The notes below the pieces were generated by a model. That model did not search any database, had not been told where the DNA came from, and saw only the letters and a list, made by a program, of their open reading frames with translations. A stretch of 64,000 nucleotides of DNA from Siderastrea siderea (Eukaryota > Cnidaria > Anthozoa > Scleractinia > Rhizangiidae). Shown piece by piece: positions 1 through 12,339 of the stretch. The stretch lies in assembly GCA_964030785.1 (NCBI GenBank), contig OZ034968.1, positions 40,589,186-40,653,185 on the forward strand, read 5' to 3'. Positions within the stretch are counted from its first letter, which is position 1. Each line of letters starts with the position of its first letter. Both the position numbers and the translations under genes were made by a program.

Positions 1-3000
1 TTTTATTTTTTTTTTATTTTATAAATACAAATATTTACAAAAATATCTTTTTAAGCTTAAATACACAAATAGACAAAAATACAAAAAGAAGAAACTAGAA
101 GGAAGTTAAATTATGAGGAAAAAAGAAATTAGGAAGAGAGATATGCCTTATGTTCTTGTTTAGAGCGAAAGTTCCTTTTATAATTTCACCACCTTTAACA
201 GGGTTTGACATCTGTTGAGTCACTAGCCACCGGGCAAGTGGGCTTCAAAAATTTACTATCCCACCGCACATTTCAGTCGCCCAGGTTCCTTACCAATGTC
301 TTTCTTCACCCATGCATATCACCTTGACCCTGGCAGTATAGCTTTACTGTGAAGGACCTTATTGATGCCTTTAATAGCTAAGCGACTGCTGTGTATTTGC
401 TGCAAGCTTTAAGCTCATGTTGTTTTAAAACAAGTCTAAGGAACAAAACTATATTTATCTCACCAGTCGAGTGATAAAAGTTACGCAAACGTTTACGAGA
501 GTAAAACAGGTCCGAAACTCGTAGCTTGGCTGTCGAAATGTTTCAATTTTAACAAACCTTGTATCTTTAAGGGTACTTTTTTAAAACTGATGCTATAAAT
601 CTGGTGGATGCTGCCAACAGCTTTGTCGGCGAAAAAGCAAACAGGAAGCAGCTTTTTGGCAAATTGTCAACGAACGATGTCCCCAAAAAGGTGTCATTTT
701 TGACGAAATCGACACAAACTGTGGCATCGTGATCAGAGTTAGTATCTATACGAGTGTGTATTTTGAAGGGGGGGGGGGGGAGGCTTTGACTAGGCCAATT
801 TGCTCGCAGCATTTATTTCAGCCTTGCTACGGGCCTGATACCACAAGTTACAAGTCAACGAACTCTTGAGTACAATGACGATATGTCCCAGCCATCATGC
901 AAAACTTGGAATAGTGTCGACCAGAAGCTGCAGCACGAGGGGTCGGGTCCCGGGCCACGGTAAGGAAAAGGAGAGTGGCCAAAAAGTGAAAGAGGACTGG
1001 GGAAAAAGGGATCTGAAGTTATCGTTACGCGAGACTGGTTCGCTTGTAAAAGTTGGATCAGGTGAGTTTTCTATTCGCTTGTGGTTTATCCGAATATTAG
1101 CCAGGTTATCGATGTAAGCCTCACTCTTCTCTTCGTCATCATTAAGGTGTATGTAGAACGTGAAAGAGGTAATAGACGTTTAAGGGCAAGAAGCTTGACG
1201 TATTTCTGTTATGATATCCTCACATCCATTATGATAAGTATGCTGGCTGCTGTGAGAGATCTCGCTCACTGGGAACCTGTCTCAGTAAGATTCGTAAACA
1301 GAAATTCAGGAACAGAACCTCATTTTTTGTTACCATGGTTACGTGCCATATTTCACAGTCTTCAAACAGCACTGGCGTGCTGTTAGAAGTCCCACTCATT
1401 AGTCAGGACACACTTATGTAGACTATACCAAACAGCTAACAAGAGACCACAGTTAAAAACTTCGATCGTACCCGTTTGTTATGAAGAGAGTACCCTTCCT
1501 GTCCAAACCTCCATCCAACACATTAACACCGAGCTGACTTTCACTCCTGATATAACTGTGCCTTGTGCCTGTCCTGTGCCAGCTGAGAACCAGCAGCCTG
1601 ACACCAATGATTATAGGTACAATACCCGCTCGTCAATTAACAAAAGGGAACCCCTTGTAGTTATAGGTTTTCCCCGTATTAAAGTTGGGTCTATTTAATA
1701 ATAGCGCCACTTCTGTTGCACCACTCAGCTGTAAGCTTGTACAACGGTTGGAATTGCGTTTCAGACAAACGGTAGCAAATACAATTTTTAATGGTTATAA
1801 CCACAATGCTAATAAGTAAGAAAGACACACAACGCCATTAAAACCACGAATAATCCTTGCAATTAACACTGGATGTTATTTTACTTCACCTCAAAGGTTT
1901 TGCTCTTCCCTTACCCCCTAAAATGCCTTTGATACGCATTGCGTGACAAACCAAATACGCACGCGGCCCCATCCACGTTTGGTCCCAGTTTAGCAGTTAA
2001 GTCAGATGTTGCTTTTGTGCACTGAAAACTGAGCAACACTCGTATTAAATCAACTGAACCGTTGAGTAAGATGCCGTAGTGCAGAAAGATGTCGAACGCT
2101 TTCCAAGAAAAGATGGTGTCGTTGAGCTGTTTGACGGTTTACAATACGTTGACCCAGTTGGCGGTGTTCATTCGGTTCATTGGACGTCATCAGCAGGACC
2201 AAACTACGTCGAACGGCAAGAGAATCACACGAAACTGGCCTCTGGACCTGTCCTCTACAGCAAATGAGTTTAGAGCATTTCGAACTGTTTTTCTGTTTGA
2301 CGTTTTCGATCTCATATAGGTCGAAACACATTAAAATATGTGCGTGACTCGCGAATGGCATGTTGCCAGGAAGGGTCAAAAAGCCTGCATTGTAACGAGC
2401 TTTGGAAAGCTCTCGCGTTGCTCTCAATCGTTTGCCCAAAGAAATTTTTGCAGCAATCCTGAGAACATCTTTTCTTAGTTCAACAGTCAGAAGCTGAATC
2501 GATTTGAAGGCTTAGCACATGGTGAAAAATAATTTAATTCACGAAGTACTTTTCCTGATGAGAAATGTATACTTGCAAAATTAAATTATTTCAAACACAA
2601 AGAACAATGCAGTTTCTACCAAAATCATTTTTGAAGCTCTTGAGAGATTGCAAAAGTAAAATTGAGCGTTTAAAAGACGACAGAGGGATTTGTTTTTGCA
2701 CGCGAACGCCTCAAATTGATGTCATAATTTACTGCTTCAAATAGCGATTTTAACGGAAGTTCGTTATATGCATTTTTCTTTGAAATAAAGGATATTTTGC
2801 CAAAAAAAGTATTCAGTGATTTTAGTTATACCCTAACTTGTCTAACATTAAAATATGAAAGAAATCGAATTTTCCACCCTTGCCGCGTTGTGTTTGATTT
2901 TTACAGACAAGCGCTCTTAACACTTGTTGCAATAAGTTTTACAGGTTAAACAACCAGGAAGCAGTTAAGACTAATTAATCAAGATGGGTTATAAATACAT

Positions 3001-3109
3001 GAAACAATTAGTTAAGCGATGAAAAAGTTAATGAGTAAACTACGTTACGGAGCTGTCAGACATTTATAAACGAGGACTCAAAAACCATTGTAGAGAAAAG
3101 CCGGAAAAT

Positions 3110-3290
3110 CTGAAAAGATAAAAGGAAGTGGCTTTTTCATGAGTCGATATCGTTTCACCAGCACCAGTAAAAAACACTGGTAAGGAGTGACTTACTAATG
3201 GCATATCACTTACTGACCCATTAAAATGTTTGGCTTCAGTACACAATAACCCAAATGGAGCTCCATCTTTCTGAGGTTAGAATTTCATCA
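3110..3290 (+). repeat. Dispersed repeat family R, copy 1
   Basis: One of seven diverged copies of a ~150-300-bp element. The shared core reads roughly TGGCTTTTTCATGAGTC, then CTCGTTT, then ACCAGTACCAGTAAAAACAC, followed by an ATGGCATATCACTT-like block and a GCTTACACA-like block. It has no open frame, and I see no clear terminal inverted repeats or tail. It may be a decayed SINE or MITE. Confidence 0.55.
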
Positions 3291-5228
3291 GTATTATTAT
3301 CCAAAAACAAAGCTTTTTTATCCCGCCGTCAGGACGGGATCTAGTATTACTCGCTTTTTCTTTCTTGGGTGGTCACTTGCCCCAGACTCCCTTCAACCAA
3401 AAAATACTTGCCGGTAATCTTCGTTCGTTTAGCGTGTATTCACCAAAATGTTCATGAAAGTTGGTGTAGATCTGAGAATCACCGGGGGATTGAATGGCAT
3501 AAAAATCCTTTCGACAAGAGCAAGAAAGAAGATGCTAACGAGCTTTGAAAGCCACCGATTCGATCTTTTTATTTTCGCCACTCCACCCGAGCCTGCCAAA
3601 AAACAAGGTTATAATCAAACGTGAAATGCAAGCATTTTTCGGCAGTTTTGGTTTACTTCGCCAAAATCTTAAGAGAAGCCAGTGAAGATAAGTACAACAA
3701 ATTCAAATGAGTTGTCCTATCCGATAAGAGCGAGGACGAAGGTGCTGGCCAGCTTGAAAGCCAACGAATCGAGCTGGCCATTTGCATTTTAATGGCGCAA
3801 CTGAACTATTTGGGTCAGAGTGAGTCACGTAATGTTCAAAACATTTTTCATCACGTTCTTCGTCACGCACGCTAAAACAGGGTGGTTGGCCGAAAAAAAG
3901 GCAGCTCACGATCATATCTTGATTTAGATTATCATAGCAAACACGTAAAAGGTACGATGAATCACCAACTTCAAAAATTTACACCAAGTAGGCTTGTATC
4001 TTTCGTGGCCGTAATATATTTTGCCCCCCGAGGAGAGAGAACAACGACGGGGTCCAATGCCCCTGGGGCTTTTCTTGTCTTAGCAATAAGCAACAAAGAA
4101 CAGAAGACGCCAGATGTCAGTGGAAAAAGCTGATGTTTTCTCTTTCTTTGTATAAGAATTTCTCCTTAATATAGAACAAAGATTGGGCTAAAGGTGATAC
4201 CCAGAAGATTACTGATGCACGTAGAAACGACCCACCAGTGATGGAAGTAGTTGCGGTGCTTTCAAACCATTAATTTGCTGCACTAGTTTTTTCACGTTTG
4301 AAGTTGTAGCAGATTTAACAACCTTTAACTATGTGCAGTACCTTACTGTGACTAAGGGTTTTACGTTCTAACACCAACTTCACAATAAATTTGACATTAA
4401 AAAGCTGTTCATATCTTAAAGCGTCATTACGAATATATGTTTGTCCTTATTTTGACCTTATATTATTGTTGACAAGAGTCCTGAACCATTCCTTTCGCTG
4501 TAAAAAGTGTCAACTTATTACTTTTTTAGAGTTATAGATATTCAGGAAACCAAGAATCCAGGAAATCTGCAGTGAGCAGTGTAGTTTTATGTAGCAACTT
4601 AATGGCCTCAACTCTTGTTGTCCCAAAAAAGGGGAAAAAAGGCCTTTTTGTCTGTTAGGTGGCATGAGGCGTTCATAAGTTTTGTTTTGCAAACTCGCTA
4701 GAAAATCAAAAAATGCATTACAAAATGTGCGTCAACCATGTTTCTAGAGAGTGACAAGCATCTCGCTCATTTTTCATGATTTTGACGAGGTTAACAGCGT
4801 CACCTTTTGGAAGTGAAAAATTTTTAGCGCGGTGGGCTCGTACTCTCTTTTTGTTCTACAGAACAATGACAAAGATTCGGACGTTAGGTGGCGTAACGCT
4901 TGCCTGGTATTGTCAACATTACGTTGGAAAATTTCTCTTAATCAGTCACAATTCACCTGAACCGCTCTCCCTTCATTCCAATATTGTGTAAAACAGTTAA
5001 GTCGGTGAAAGTCGTTGTCATCAGGAAGACGGGCAAGGAAAGTGTTGCAACAAATCGGTAGACTGGGGCAGGATTCCCAAAGCTGTCCTAAGTCAAGATG
5101 GATCCCAAGAATTGTCTCTTAACAATAGGGGCCAATAGGCTTTTGTTTTCCAACAATAGAACACATCCTATCTTAGGAGGGCTTCATGAATCCAGCCCCT
5201 GAGTGTTCGTTATTTCCAGGCATGTTAT

Positions 5229-5510
5229 CCGGTCATGCTACAAACTATAGTTATTACTACTGTCAGCGCCACATTAGACAATACTGAAATGTGTCCGAAA
5301 ATCGTTTTCACAGATGGAAAATATTTAAGACACCCAGAAACTCATAAAAAATGGCTTTTTCGTAAGTCAATTTCGTTTCACAAGTACCAATAAACAACAC
5401 ACGTAAAGGTATGTCCTAAAGGGATTTCAATTTGATATATTAAAATCTTTCGCCACTGACACATTTCCCACCTGCTTTAACTCCCCCAGGTAAGAATTTT
5501 AAACTTACGG
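5229..5510 (+). repeat. Dispersed repeat family R, copy 2
   Basis: Begins with the CATGCTACAAAC-type block also seen at 44.4 kb and (as CATGCTAGAAAC) at 47.7 kb. It continues through the core with AAATGGCTTTTTCGTAAGTC and a CAAGTACCAATAAACAACAC-like segment, then a TAAGAATTTTAAA block also present in the 44.4-kb copy. Confidence 0.5.
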
Positions 5511-8500
5511 GTTTGTTCTTCAGGGGCGTAGCCAGGATTTTTTCAGAGGTACGCACATTTTTCCAAATTCAGTAGGAAATTTTATTTAATGATTAGTGCT
5601 GGGGTCCTCCGGTTGTTTATTATCAGCAGCGCAATGCAATGAAGTCGTAACTCAGTGTGTCGCAATTGAATGCTGTAATTTTTGCGCATCACATAATTTT
5701 CTCGTTGTCTTATTAAAATAGTGCACAATGTAGCTATAATAAGATAGCCCTGCCCATGTTTCACTAAGTTTCACCCTTCTTACAAATGTTTTTAGGCGAT
5801 CAGTGCGCAACGTTCTTAACAACCGAGTAAGGAGCTTTTGAAACTATGTAAAATGACCTATGGGGTGTTATAAGTTTCTTTCCAGCAAACTCTGAGATAA
5901 CTTGGTCGAAGTCGGTCGATTTCCTTGTGTTTATGTTCATGAAGGACTGCTAATGAAGAAAATCTCTCATCAGACATTGTGTTCCGAAGTGCCATTTGGA
6001 GCCTCTTCATGCCACTTCTACGACGCAACGGTTAACACAGGATATGTAATAAGCGTCGTCATGACTACATAAATTCTTGGGTACAATTCTGCAATGGTAT
6101 AGTCCAGCATTTCGACCAAGGATTGTGGGGATTGCCCTCTTCACTTAACCGCCACAAATGACACCACCTAGTGACCTCTCGTTTGAAATCATGGAGAGAC
6201 ATCTGCATGTCTTCTCCATAGTGGCTATATGTTTTCCACCCCTTTTTCTGTAAACCCATGAAGTTTTCCTGAAATTAATATCAAAAATTTATGTAAACAA
6301 CTGAAGTGAGACTCTCATTCGTACTAGCTAAGGTAAAGGTACCAGATATTAGATCAGTGTGCCTGGAAGCCCTGTAAGGGTTCAGTAACAGCTCGTTGAC
6401 GTTGACTGCTTCAACGTCGGGACTGTGTTGCTGCCTTCCCGCTCATCTAGGAATACTTGAATCAGTTTTGTATAAAGCAGCGATCTCTGTGGCCTTCTCT
6501 AGCAGCGTGTCCCGCCTTCCTTGGATACGCACGCTGTCATCTTTCAAAGAAACAACAGAACTGTCACATTGACGCGAAGAAGATAACCCCGCGGCCCGCG
6601 CTGTGGTCCGCTATTTACATCCTCCATTTAAATATTTGCTCGCGTTCTTTAGCTCCAAGGAAGCTACAACTTAAATTTCTCGACGAAAAGGGTCTATAGA
6701 TCACACTCCGTGATGAGAAACACAAAATATAAAAATATATTATTAGATTAGTTCCTATTGTAGTTCCTAATATGTCGTTTAGAGTGCAAAATAAGGTCTG
6801 CTAGCATTTTCGGAGAGCCATCAGCAGCTCGGAAATTCGCGGGCAGGATTCTGTTCCCTAAAATTTCTGCGGCCTAAATATTCTGCAAAATCCGAACAGA
6901 TCAATCTGTATTAGCTTACGCAAATATAACTGGAAAAACCTCTGAAACAATCTTAGAAAGCAGGAAATGATATCTCAAGTAATTTGCTAAAATGTTCTCG
7001 GTGGTTGCTCCTGATTATACACAAAGATTTAACACAGCGTGATGCGAAACACAAAATCCGACAACAGAATTAAAAACAATAAGCCTTGCCCGGCGTTACA
7101 AACATCAGCAGGGAAACTCGTCACGATGAGGTGAATATTTCAGATCCTTTATTGTCGCAATTTTTAAGATGAGAGGGAGAAGAACCTTTAAATTTCCTAA
7201 ACGAGCCAAATTCAACGTACCTATTATGCCAAGAGCGGCATAAAAATCACAGAAGTCAAACCATGCACAAAAATCCACCAATTATGACCTCGGTATGACC
7301 TCGAGAATGCGACGCCTACCGGTAAGTTGTAACAGCTCAATTCAGTCAACATTTAAAAATCCTCCAAAGTAAACCCGCTAAAAAAACACAAGAAGCAAAA
7401 TTGGTCAAAAGACCAAGATATTGAGGGCGCGGCGTACAAATACGTGAAGTAGAAGTCGTGCAGACCTTCCAACCCATTTTATGGCCGGTGTCGGTCGAAT
7501 ACAGACACTATCCCTTCAGTCGTTTCCATGTCTCATGGATTGCTTTCTTGATAGATATCGATATTCTGCTATGCTGGTTCCATTTCTGCTTTTTCCTTTC
7601 GCGATTTTCTGAGATTTTACGGAAGCTGGCGGCAGAAAGAAGCCTTCAACCGGCACTATAGCACCTTCATCCTCTCGGTCCTCCACCAAAGGCATTGAAA
7701 ACGATGCCAAAAATCCCGATTTCACACAAATTGCAACTCAACGGGAACTTTGTATTATTAGTCTATAGTTCTGCGAAGGTTTACCGCAATGTCGAACTTA
7801 ACTGAGCACGATGCAAAGGAATTTTAAAGGTTCGATGTAAAAAAAAAAATCAACGTATGGAGCATGCGCAGTAACCGGATTGTGTTCCTTTAAATTTTAG
7901 GAAAAGTTACAAAGTTTAGTGGCACTAGCATAAACGGTTACGAAATTACATAACTTCAAAGTTGAGGCGGGCCTCAAAAGCCCCCCCCCCCCCCCCCCCC
8001 TGGGTCTGAATAGGGTTAAGGGAATACTAAAGTTAAAAGAAAATAAATGTTATTTCTTTCATTATTTCCTACTTTTAAAAGCAAAAAAACACAACAAAAC
8101 TTGTGGTAAAACTTCTTGGAACAAAATTGCTACAACGACAATAATTCCACAGCGTACTAGTCGGGATTTCTTTGCAGAGTCTCATCACCACGATAAAAAC
8201 TACTTTGTAAAAAAAGCTCAACGTGCCTTTCTAGAATAAAATACGATAAAAAAGGGATGCTGATTCGACGGTAGGGAAACTGTATATATTTTAGCCAATA
8301 TTTCCTTTACTACAGGATCCGGTACTTTTTATGTTGTTACGGTGGTCCATGCAAAGTTTATTCTTTCTAGAACACTACGTTATTTGAAAACCTGCTTTGT
8401 ATAAAGCAATATTATTTCGCAAACCATTGTCATAAAATTCATTGATAGATAAAAGCTTTGAATGTGCAGATTCAATTCGCCAACCTGGTTTGATAAAACA

Positions 8501-8536
8501 GCGAGGCAAACAAACGTGCAGTCAAACGTAGGCCAC

Positions 8537-8676
8537 TGTTTCTGATGGCTATGACCTTTAATTTATTTCTTGAAGTGGGGTACCTGAACAAACCTATGTG
8601 GGAAAGGATTCTAACTGAAACTTCACCCATCTTTTAGCAGGTTAAATCATATTGCCACACAGGAATTCTGTGAACC
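8537..8676 (+). promoter_or_regulatory. Conserved leader of MACPF gene 1 with acceptor-like site
   Basis: The 140 bp before the start codon resemble the same region of the second MACPF gene (48655-48833). Shared blocks include TGTTTCYGATGGCTATGACC, ATCTTTTAGCAGGTT and TGTGAACCATGATT. The TCTTTTAGCAG block at 8630-8640 reads like a 3' splice site, so a 5'-UTR intron ending there is possible. The matching donor was not identified. A shared promoter element is the alternative. Confidence 0.4.
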
Positions 8677-10128
8677 ATGATTGTCCCCTTGACACTGTTA
8701 ATCTGCCTGACAACCACATTCAGAGGAATCCGAGCAGAGGACAATGCGGATAGCGCTACGGAAGAGCTTGGAAAAGGAATCAATCTTCGAAAGACCAACT
8801 TACTGAAAGATTTCCAAGAAAGAGAGGCAAGCGTGTTCGAGCCTTTGCCGTCCTCCTGTTTTATCAAGAAAAAGTTACATTACTCAGGCAGTAACTTTGA
8901 CTACTACGCAAGTACCAAAGCCTTTTACTCAAAACTGGCCGTTGGTGCAGGATTGGAAGCCTCATTGGAGTCTACGTTCACTTTGGGCGCTACCCTTAGC
9001 AGTGTTGTACAAAAAACAGATTCAAAGGAATCCAAAGTGAGTGGAACGTCTTTAAATGTCAAAGCGTTATCAGAAAAGATCCTGGTGAAGAAAGATTGCT
9101 TGGATGATGATGAAATCTCCACCTTCACCAAAAAAGTTGTCAAAGACTTGGAAGGACTGCCGTTGACAATTGACAAGCCTTGGCTGGCAAACTCCTGGAA
9201 AGCATACAACGTCTTTTTGGAGACATATGGCTCCCATGTGGTTACGTCCGTGAAGCGTGGTTCAAGCATCAAGCAGACAACGTTTGCGGAAAGTTCTTCA
9301 TCGTACAGTCAGAGAGATTTTCAGGTGAAAAGCTGTCTTGAGCTTGCAGGCCCCACAAATGTTGGCAAGGTCGGTGTAAAGGCGTGTGCAAATGTCAGCA
9401 AAAGTGAAATATCCAATGCCACCAAGATGAACACGGTAAATAAACTCATCATCCGAGGAGGGACCAAGGAAACTCGCAATGCGCTGTATAAGCAGAGGAC
9501 GGAAGACCTGATTGAGAAACTTTTGAATGAAGCCGGTGAGTCGGATGCATCTGTAGAACACACCTTCAGGTCGCTGTGGGACATTCTGCAAAGCCGGTTC
9601 GAGACTGGATCCGATAACTACATCAGAGCTGTGAATCTGCAGTACTACTACCTCGGCTACTTGAATTATGGCTGTCGGTTCAAAGAAAGTGGAGGATTTC
9701 AAATGCAAAAGTTCGACTACACCAGAGGTTCCTCCGAGAAGTCTCCAGAATTCGAGTGCTCTCTGGCTGCAGAGGGCTGCCACAACGACGACGACTGTCA
9801 TTACAAAGTGGGAATCTGGTGCTCTTGTCGAGGGAAAACGTGCGTTCACTACAAATCAGTAAAACAAGACGCAGGGATCCCTAAGCTCACTGCATACGCC
9901 AACACCGATGAAGACTGGGGATGGCATGGCTGCGATTGGAAAGTCGCTGGGTTTTACTGCAACTGCTACAACAACAATATCGGGTTGCGAAGAGAGGTGT
10001 GGAGGATGCCCAGTAGGGATGCACCGCGGAAAGACTCCAGTCATGGTACACACCACACGTCAGAGAATCCAGATCAAGATCATGATCCAGAGCAAGTTCA
10101 AGATCTAGATCCAGATCAAGATCAATGA
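8677..10128 (+). CDS. Secreted MACPF-domain protein, paralogue 1
   Basis: Single-exon gene for 483 residues. Residues 1-20 form a signal peptide with a likely cut after GIRA. A MACPF (membrane attack complex/perforin) fold follows; its signature is seen as YGSHVVTSVKRGSS near 184-197, a variant of the usual Y/W-G-[ST]-H...GG motif. Residues 361-430 are cysteine-rich with nine Cys (CSLAAEGC, DDDC, WCSCRGKTC, then three more), in the place where sea-anemone MACPF toxins carry an EGF-like domain, but the spacing is not a standard EGF. The last 18 residues are very acidic and repetitive (DQDHDPEQVQDLDPDQDQ). MACPF proteins oligomerise into membrane pores. A venom, defence or digestive role would fit a secreted cnidarian family member, but none is shown by the sequence. 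The start is the first ATG, in the shared GTGAACCATGATT context. Confidence 0.9.
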   Translation: MIVPLTLLICLTTTFRGIRAEDNADSATEELGKGINLRKTNLLKDFQEREASVFEPLPSSCFIKKKLHYSGSNFDYYASTKAFYSKLAVGAGLEASLESTFTLGATLSSVVQKTDSKESKVSGTSLNVKALSEKILVKKDCLDDDEISTFTKKVVKDLEGLPLTIDKPWLANSWKAYNVFLETYGSHVVTSVKRGSSIKQTTFAESSSSYSQRDFQVKSCLELAGPTNVGKVGVKACANVSKSEISNATKMNTVNKLIIRGGTKETRNALYKQRTEDLIEKLLNEAGESDASVEHTFRSLWDILQSRFETGSDNYIRAVNLQYYYLGYLNYGCRFKESGGFQMQKFDYTRGSSEKSPEFECSLAAEGCHNDDDCHYKVGIWCSCRGKTCVHYKSVKQDAGIPKLTAYANTDEDWGWHGCDWKVAGFYCNCYNNNIGLRREVWRMPSRDAPRKDSSHGTHHTSENPDQDHDPEQVQDLDPDQDQ

Positions 10129-10253
10129 CAGGAAGCAAAGGAAGGATCAAATGATTTGATATGAACTTTCAAAAGTATTGCTCCTCAGATGAGTCTAAAG
10201 GAGAACTGCGTAATTTAATTTAAGAGTAAGCCACTAAAGGTCGAGAAAAACAG

Positions 10254-10497
10254 CAGCATTTTCCTGCAACTTGTCGCGTAACGAATGTTGCATTGCAATT
10301 TGCGGCCTGAAGTTGGACTTATATCCACCTATGCTCGCGCAACAAAGTTTCTTGTTCCAAAAGGAAGAAGCGACGTCTACTTTTTGCAACAAAAAAAAAT
10401 CAGTTACACGCGACAGGGTAATAGGTGCCACATCAGGCTGCAACTTGCAGTGCAACGTTGGGTGCGCAACACGTTGCAGGGAAACATTGCTCATATT
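10254..10497. mobile_element. Foldback MITE with ~100-bp arms
   Basis: The two halves are imperfect reverse complements. The left end runs CAGCATTTTCCTGCAACTTG and the right end ACGTTGCAGGGAAACATTGC, and pairing continues inward through TGCAATGCAAC-like and CTTCAGGC-like blocks to about 10372. Both strands carry overlapping open frames only because of this symmetry. No coding function. A target duplication was not resolved. Confidence 0.65.
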
Positions 10498-11195
10498 ACT
10501 CGGCCGTAAGGCAAGAAGGCAGTTTCTCAAATGAATTTACCGAATATTGTTCCAAATAATATGCAAGAATATTATTATAATATTATAATATTTTAGTTAA
10601 CTTAAATTATGTTTGAGTGAAGTAAATTTAAAATAGTATTTATCATATATGAAAATCACTGCATGTAAAGTCATCAAAGATCTAAATCGACTTCCGAATT
10701 ATATGTAACAGCAATATCTTATGTGGAAAAAACTCTACAAAACCTATTTTAGTTGATTATTGATAATTAAATGTCATGCATGGTAATCGTAACACAAGAG
10801 AGCATTAAAGAAAACGGTTCGGTTGAACGGACTTTTGCAGCTTACAAGGTGTAACCTGGCCTTAATTTTGCTTGAGGGAAAACTGGTCCTACATGCCTTT
10901 AAGAAAAGACCTTATACTTGGTTTCAGAAAATAAGTTAAATCCATACCTCACGTAATAAGTACATTTTACCCCATGCCGTCCCCCTCTGGAACGTTTCTT
11001 TAGCTACTTCTAGGTTTCACTTGAACTTTATATCAATGGAACGATCATAGTCACCACAACATAACTCCTAAGTCGTCGTAATAAGGAATAGACTCAGTTA
11101 TCATTTTACTCGGAGAATCTTTCTCTAAAATTTAAAATGTTTTTACTTTCACCAGGGGTGAATTATTTCTCTCGTAGCGGAAATGGGCTTGGTAC
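10498..11195. other. No gene seen
   Basis: AT-rich sequence with a short ATAAT-type run near 10565-10595. Apart from the 3' homology block of the MACPF gene, I see nothing supportable. Confidence 0.5.
10766..10771 (+). terminator. Possible poly(A) signal of MACPF gene 1
   Basis: An ATTAAA hexamer lies about 640 bp after the stop codon. It falls in a block (about 10751-10810) resembling the 3' flank of the second MACPF gene (TGATTATT..ATCATGCATGG type). No nearer AATAAA was seen, and the MITE at 10.25 kb would lie within this 3' UTR. Confidence 0.3.
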
Positions 11196-11698
11196 AGTAT
11201 GTTAGTCCAGCCATATGGTGAAAAAATTGTACGCTTATAATTAGCCACAAATCCTCCAAATTGGGCATGGTAATAGCACTTGGGGGGGATTTTGCACTTA
11301 GGGGGGTGGGGTAGTTGTAATTTTCAAAGAAATTGCTGCGATTTAAGGGAAAGCTGTACCTTTAACCCGAATTTGCCATATTAGTAGGGCGTGATGTCGT
11401 AAAGAAGTTCATCTGTGACTCTACCTGGATTTTTTCACAAAAAGGGGTGACACAACTTAGGGGTGATGGTAGTATGTATCTTTGTATTTTCGTTTCAGTT
11501 TCTCTTGTGAAAGAAAAAACAATTTCATTCTCCCTCACCAATTCAAGTTCGTCCGAATGAAAAATATTTTCCTTCTAATTCGGACGCCGCAAAAAAAACA
11601 GAGACAAAAGACAACGAGAGCGAATACATGTTGGGTAGCTTGTTTCGGGTAAAACAAGCTCTGGAAAATAACAAAGAAAAGGCAAAGGGGCACATTAC

Positions 11699-12339
11699 CT
11701 CGAAAAAGCTGCCGATCGTCATTACTGCGAGTAACAGTAGCAGTAGAGCTCGTAGTATCGAGGCGGGGCTTCTCGGCGGAGCTTGCCATCTGCTGTTTCT
11801 TTCTGTAAGCCGTCTGTTGCGTGTTTTTAATTCTTTTCTCATCGTCTGAGTCGTCTGCCAACTCCTCCTGCTCGTACTCCTGGACGACCAACCAACCAGC
11901 GTCACTCTTGTCCGCTTAACTTAACAAGTTAAAAAAAATTAAAAACTTAACAAGTTTTTGCCGTTTTCGGATAAGATCTAGAGAAGTTTCTAAGGTCGTC
12001 TGGCCCTGTGAGGAGTCGTTTCTTTTGATGGAATCAAGGGCGGAAGAGCTGTAATCTTCGACTTCTGCATTAAACAAAAATTGTTGCTCGTTGTTAAATA
12101 TGAGTTTCTTGGCCTCAACATCTCGCCTAAGTTTCTTTGACTCAGAGTCGGGGCTATCGTCTTGAAGTGGAAAAGTATTCTTAAATGCACCAAGCTCGGT
12201 ATCGATGAAAGACTTAAATCTATCGAAAGTTTGATCTATAGGATCACCAGAGGTGACTGACCCGGTTAATTGAGGTTCCTTCGGGTTGCTGTACCGTAAC
12301 GTTTTCGGCCACAGAACTTTCATCAGAACCCGGGTTCAT
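11699..12339 (-). pseudogene. Broken gag-like ORF of a retroelement
   Basis: Reading from an ATG at 12339, a Ser/Glu/Asp-rich protein is recognisable in pieces. An N-terminal piece in one frame is followed by a frame change near 12265, then a longer piece (FKSFIDTELGAFKNTF ... SLDLIRKRQKLVK), then a short AT-rich insertion plus a frameshift near 11910-11955. The final piece contains KSDAGWLVVQEYEQEE and a Glu/Asp/Lys-rich stretch and ends at a good splice donor (CGAG|GTAATG) at 11699. It resembles the first, gag-like ORF of multicopy cnidarian retroelements, but I cannot name the family. No reverse transcriptase follows downstream, so this is a 5' fragment. It lies in the part of the left arm absent from the right arm. 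Confidence 0.5.

Larger units (their letters stand above)
1..8530. other. Gene-free stretch with scattered repeats
   Basis: I recognise no protein-coding gene here. Open frames are short (130 codons or fewer), lack recognisable motifs and often overlap frames on the other strand. Contents that can be named are two copies of a dispersed repeat (3.1-3.3 and 5.2-5.5 kb), a G13 run at about 768-780 and a C20 run at 7981-8000. The rest is AT-rich unique-looking sequence. Confidence 0.6.

Noticed and set aside
866..1386. Overlapping plus-strand frames of 83 and 101 codons
   Set aside because: No domain, signal or splice context; lengths are expected by chance in this much sequence.
2050..2439. 129-codon minus-strand open frame
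   Set aside because: No ATG at its start, no motif, overlaps two plus-strand frames of similar quality.
9298..9849. 183-codon minus-strand frame within MACPF gene 1
   Set aside because: Shadow of the real gene; a similar antisense frame in gene 2 simply reflects shared coding sequence.
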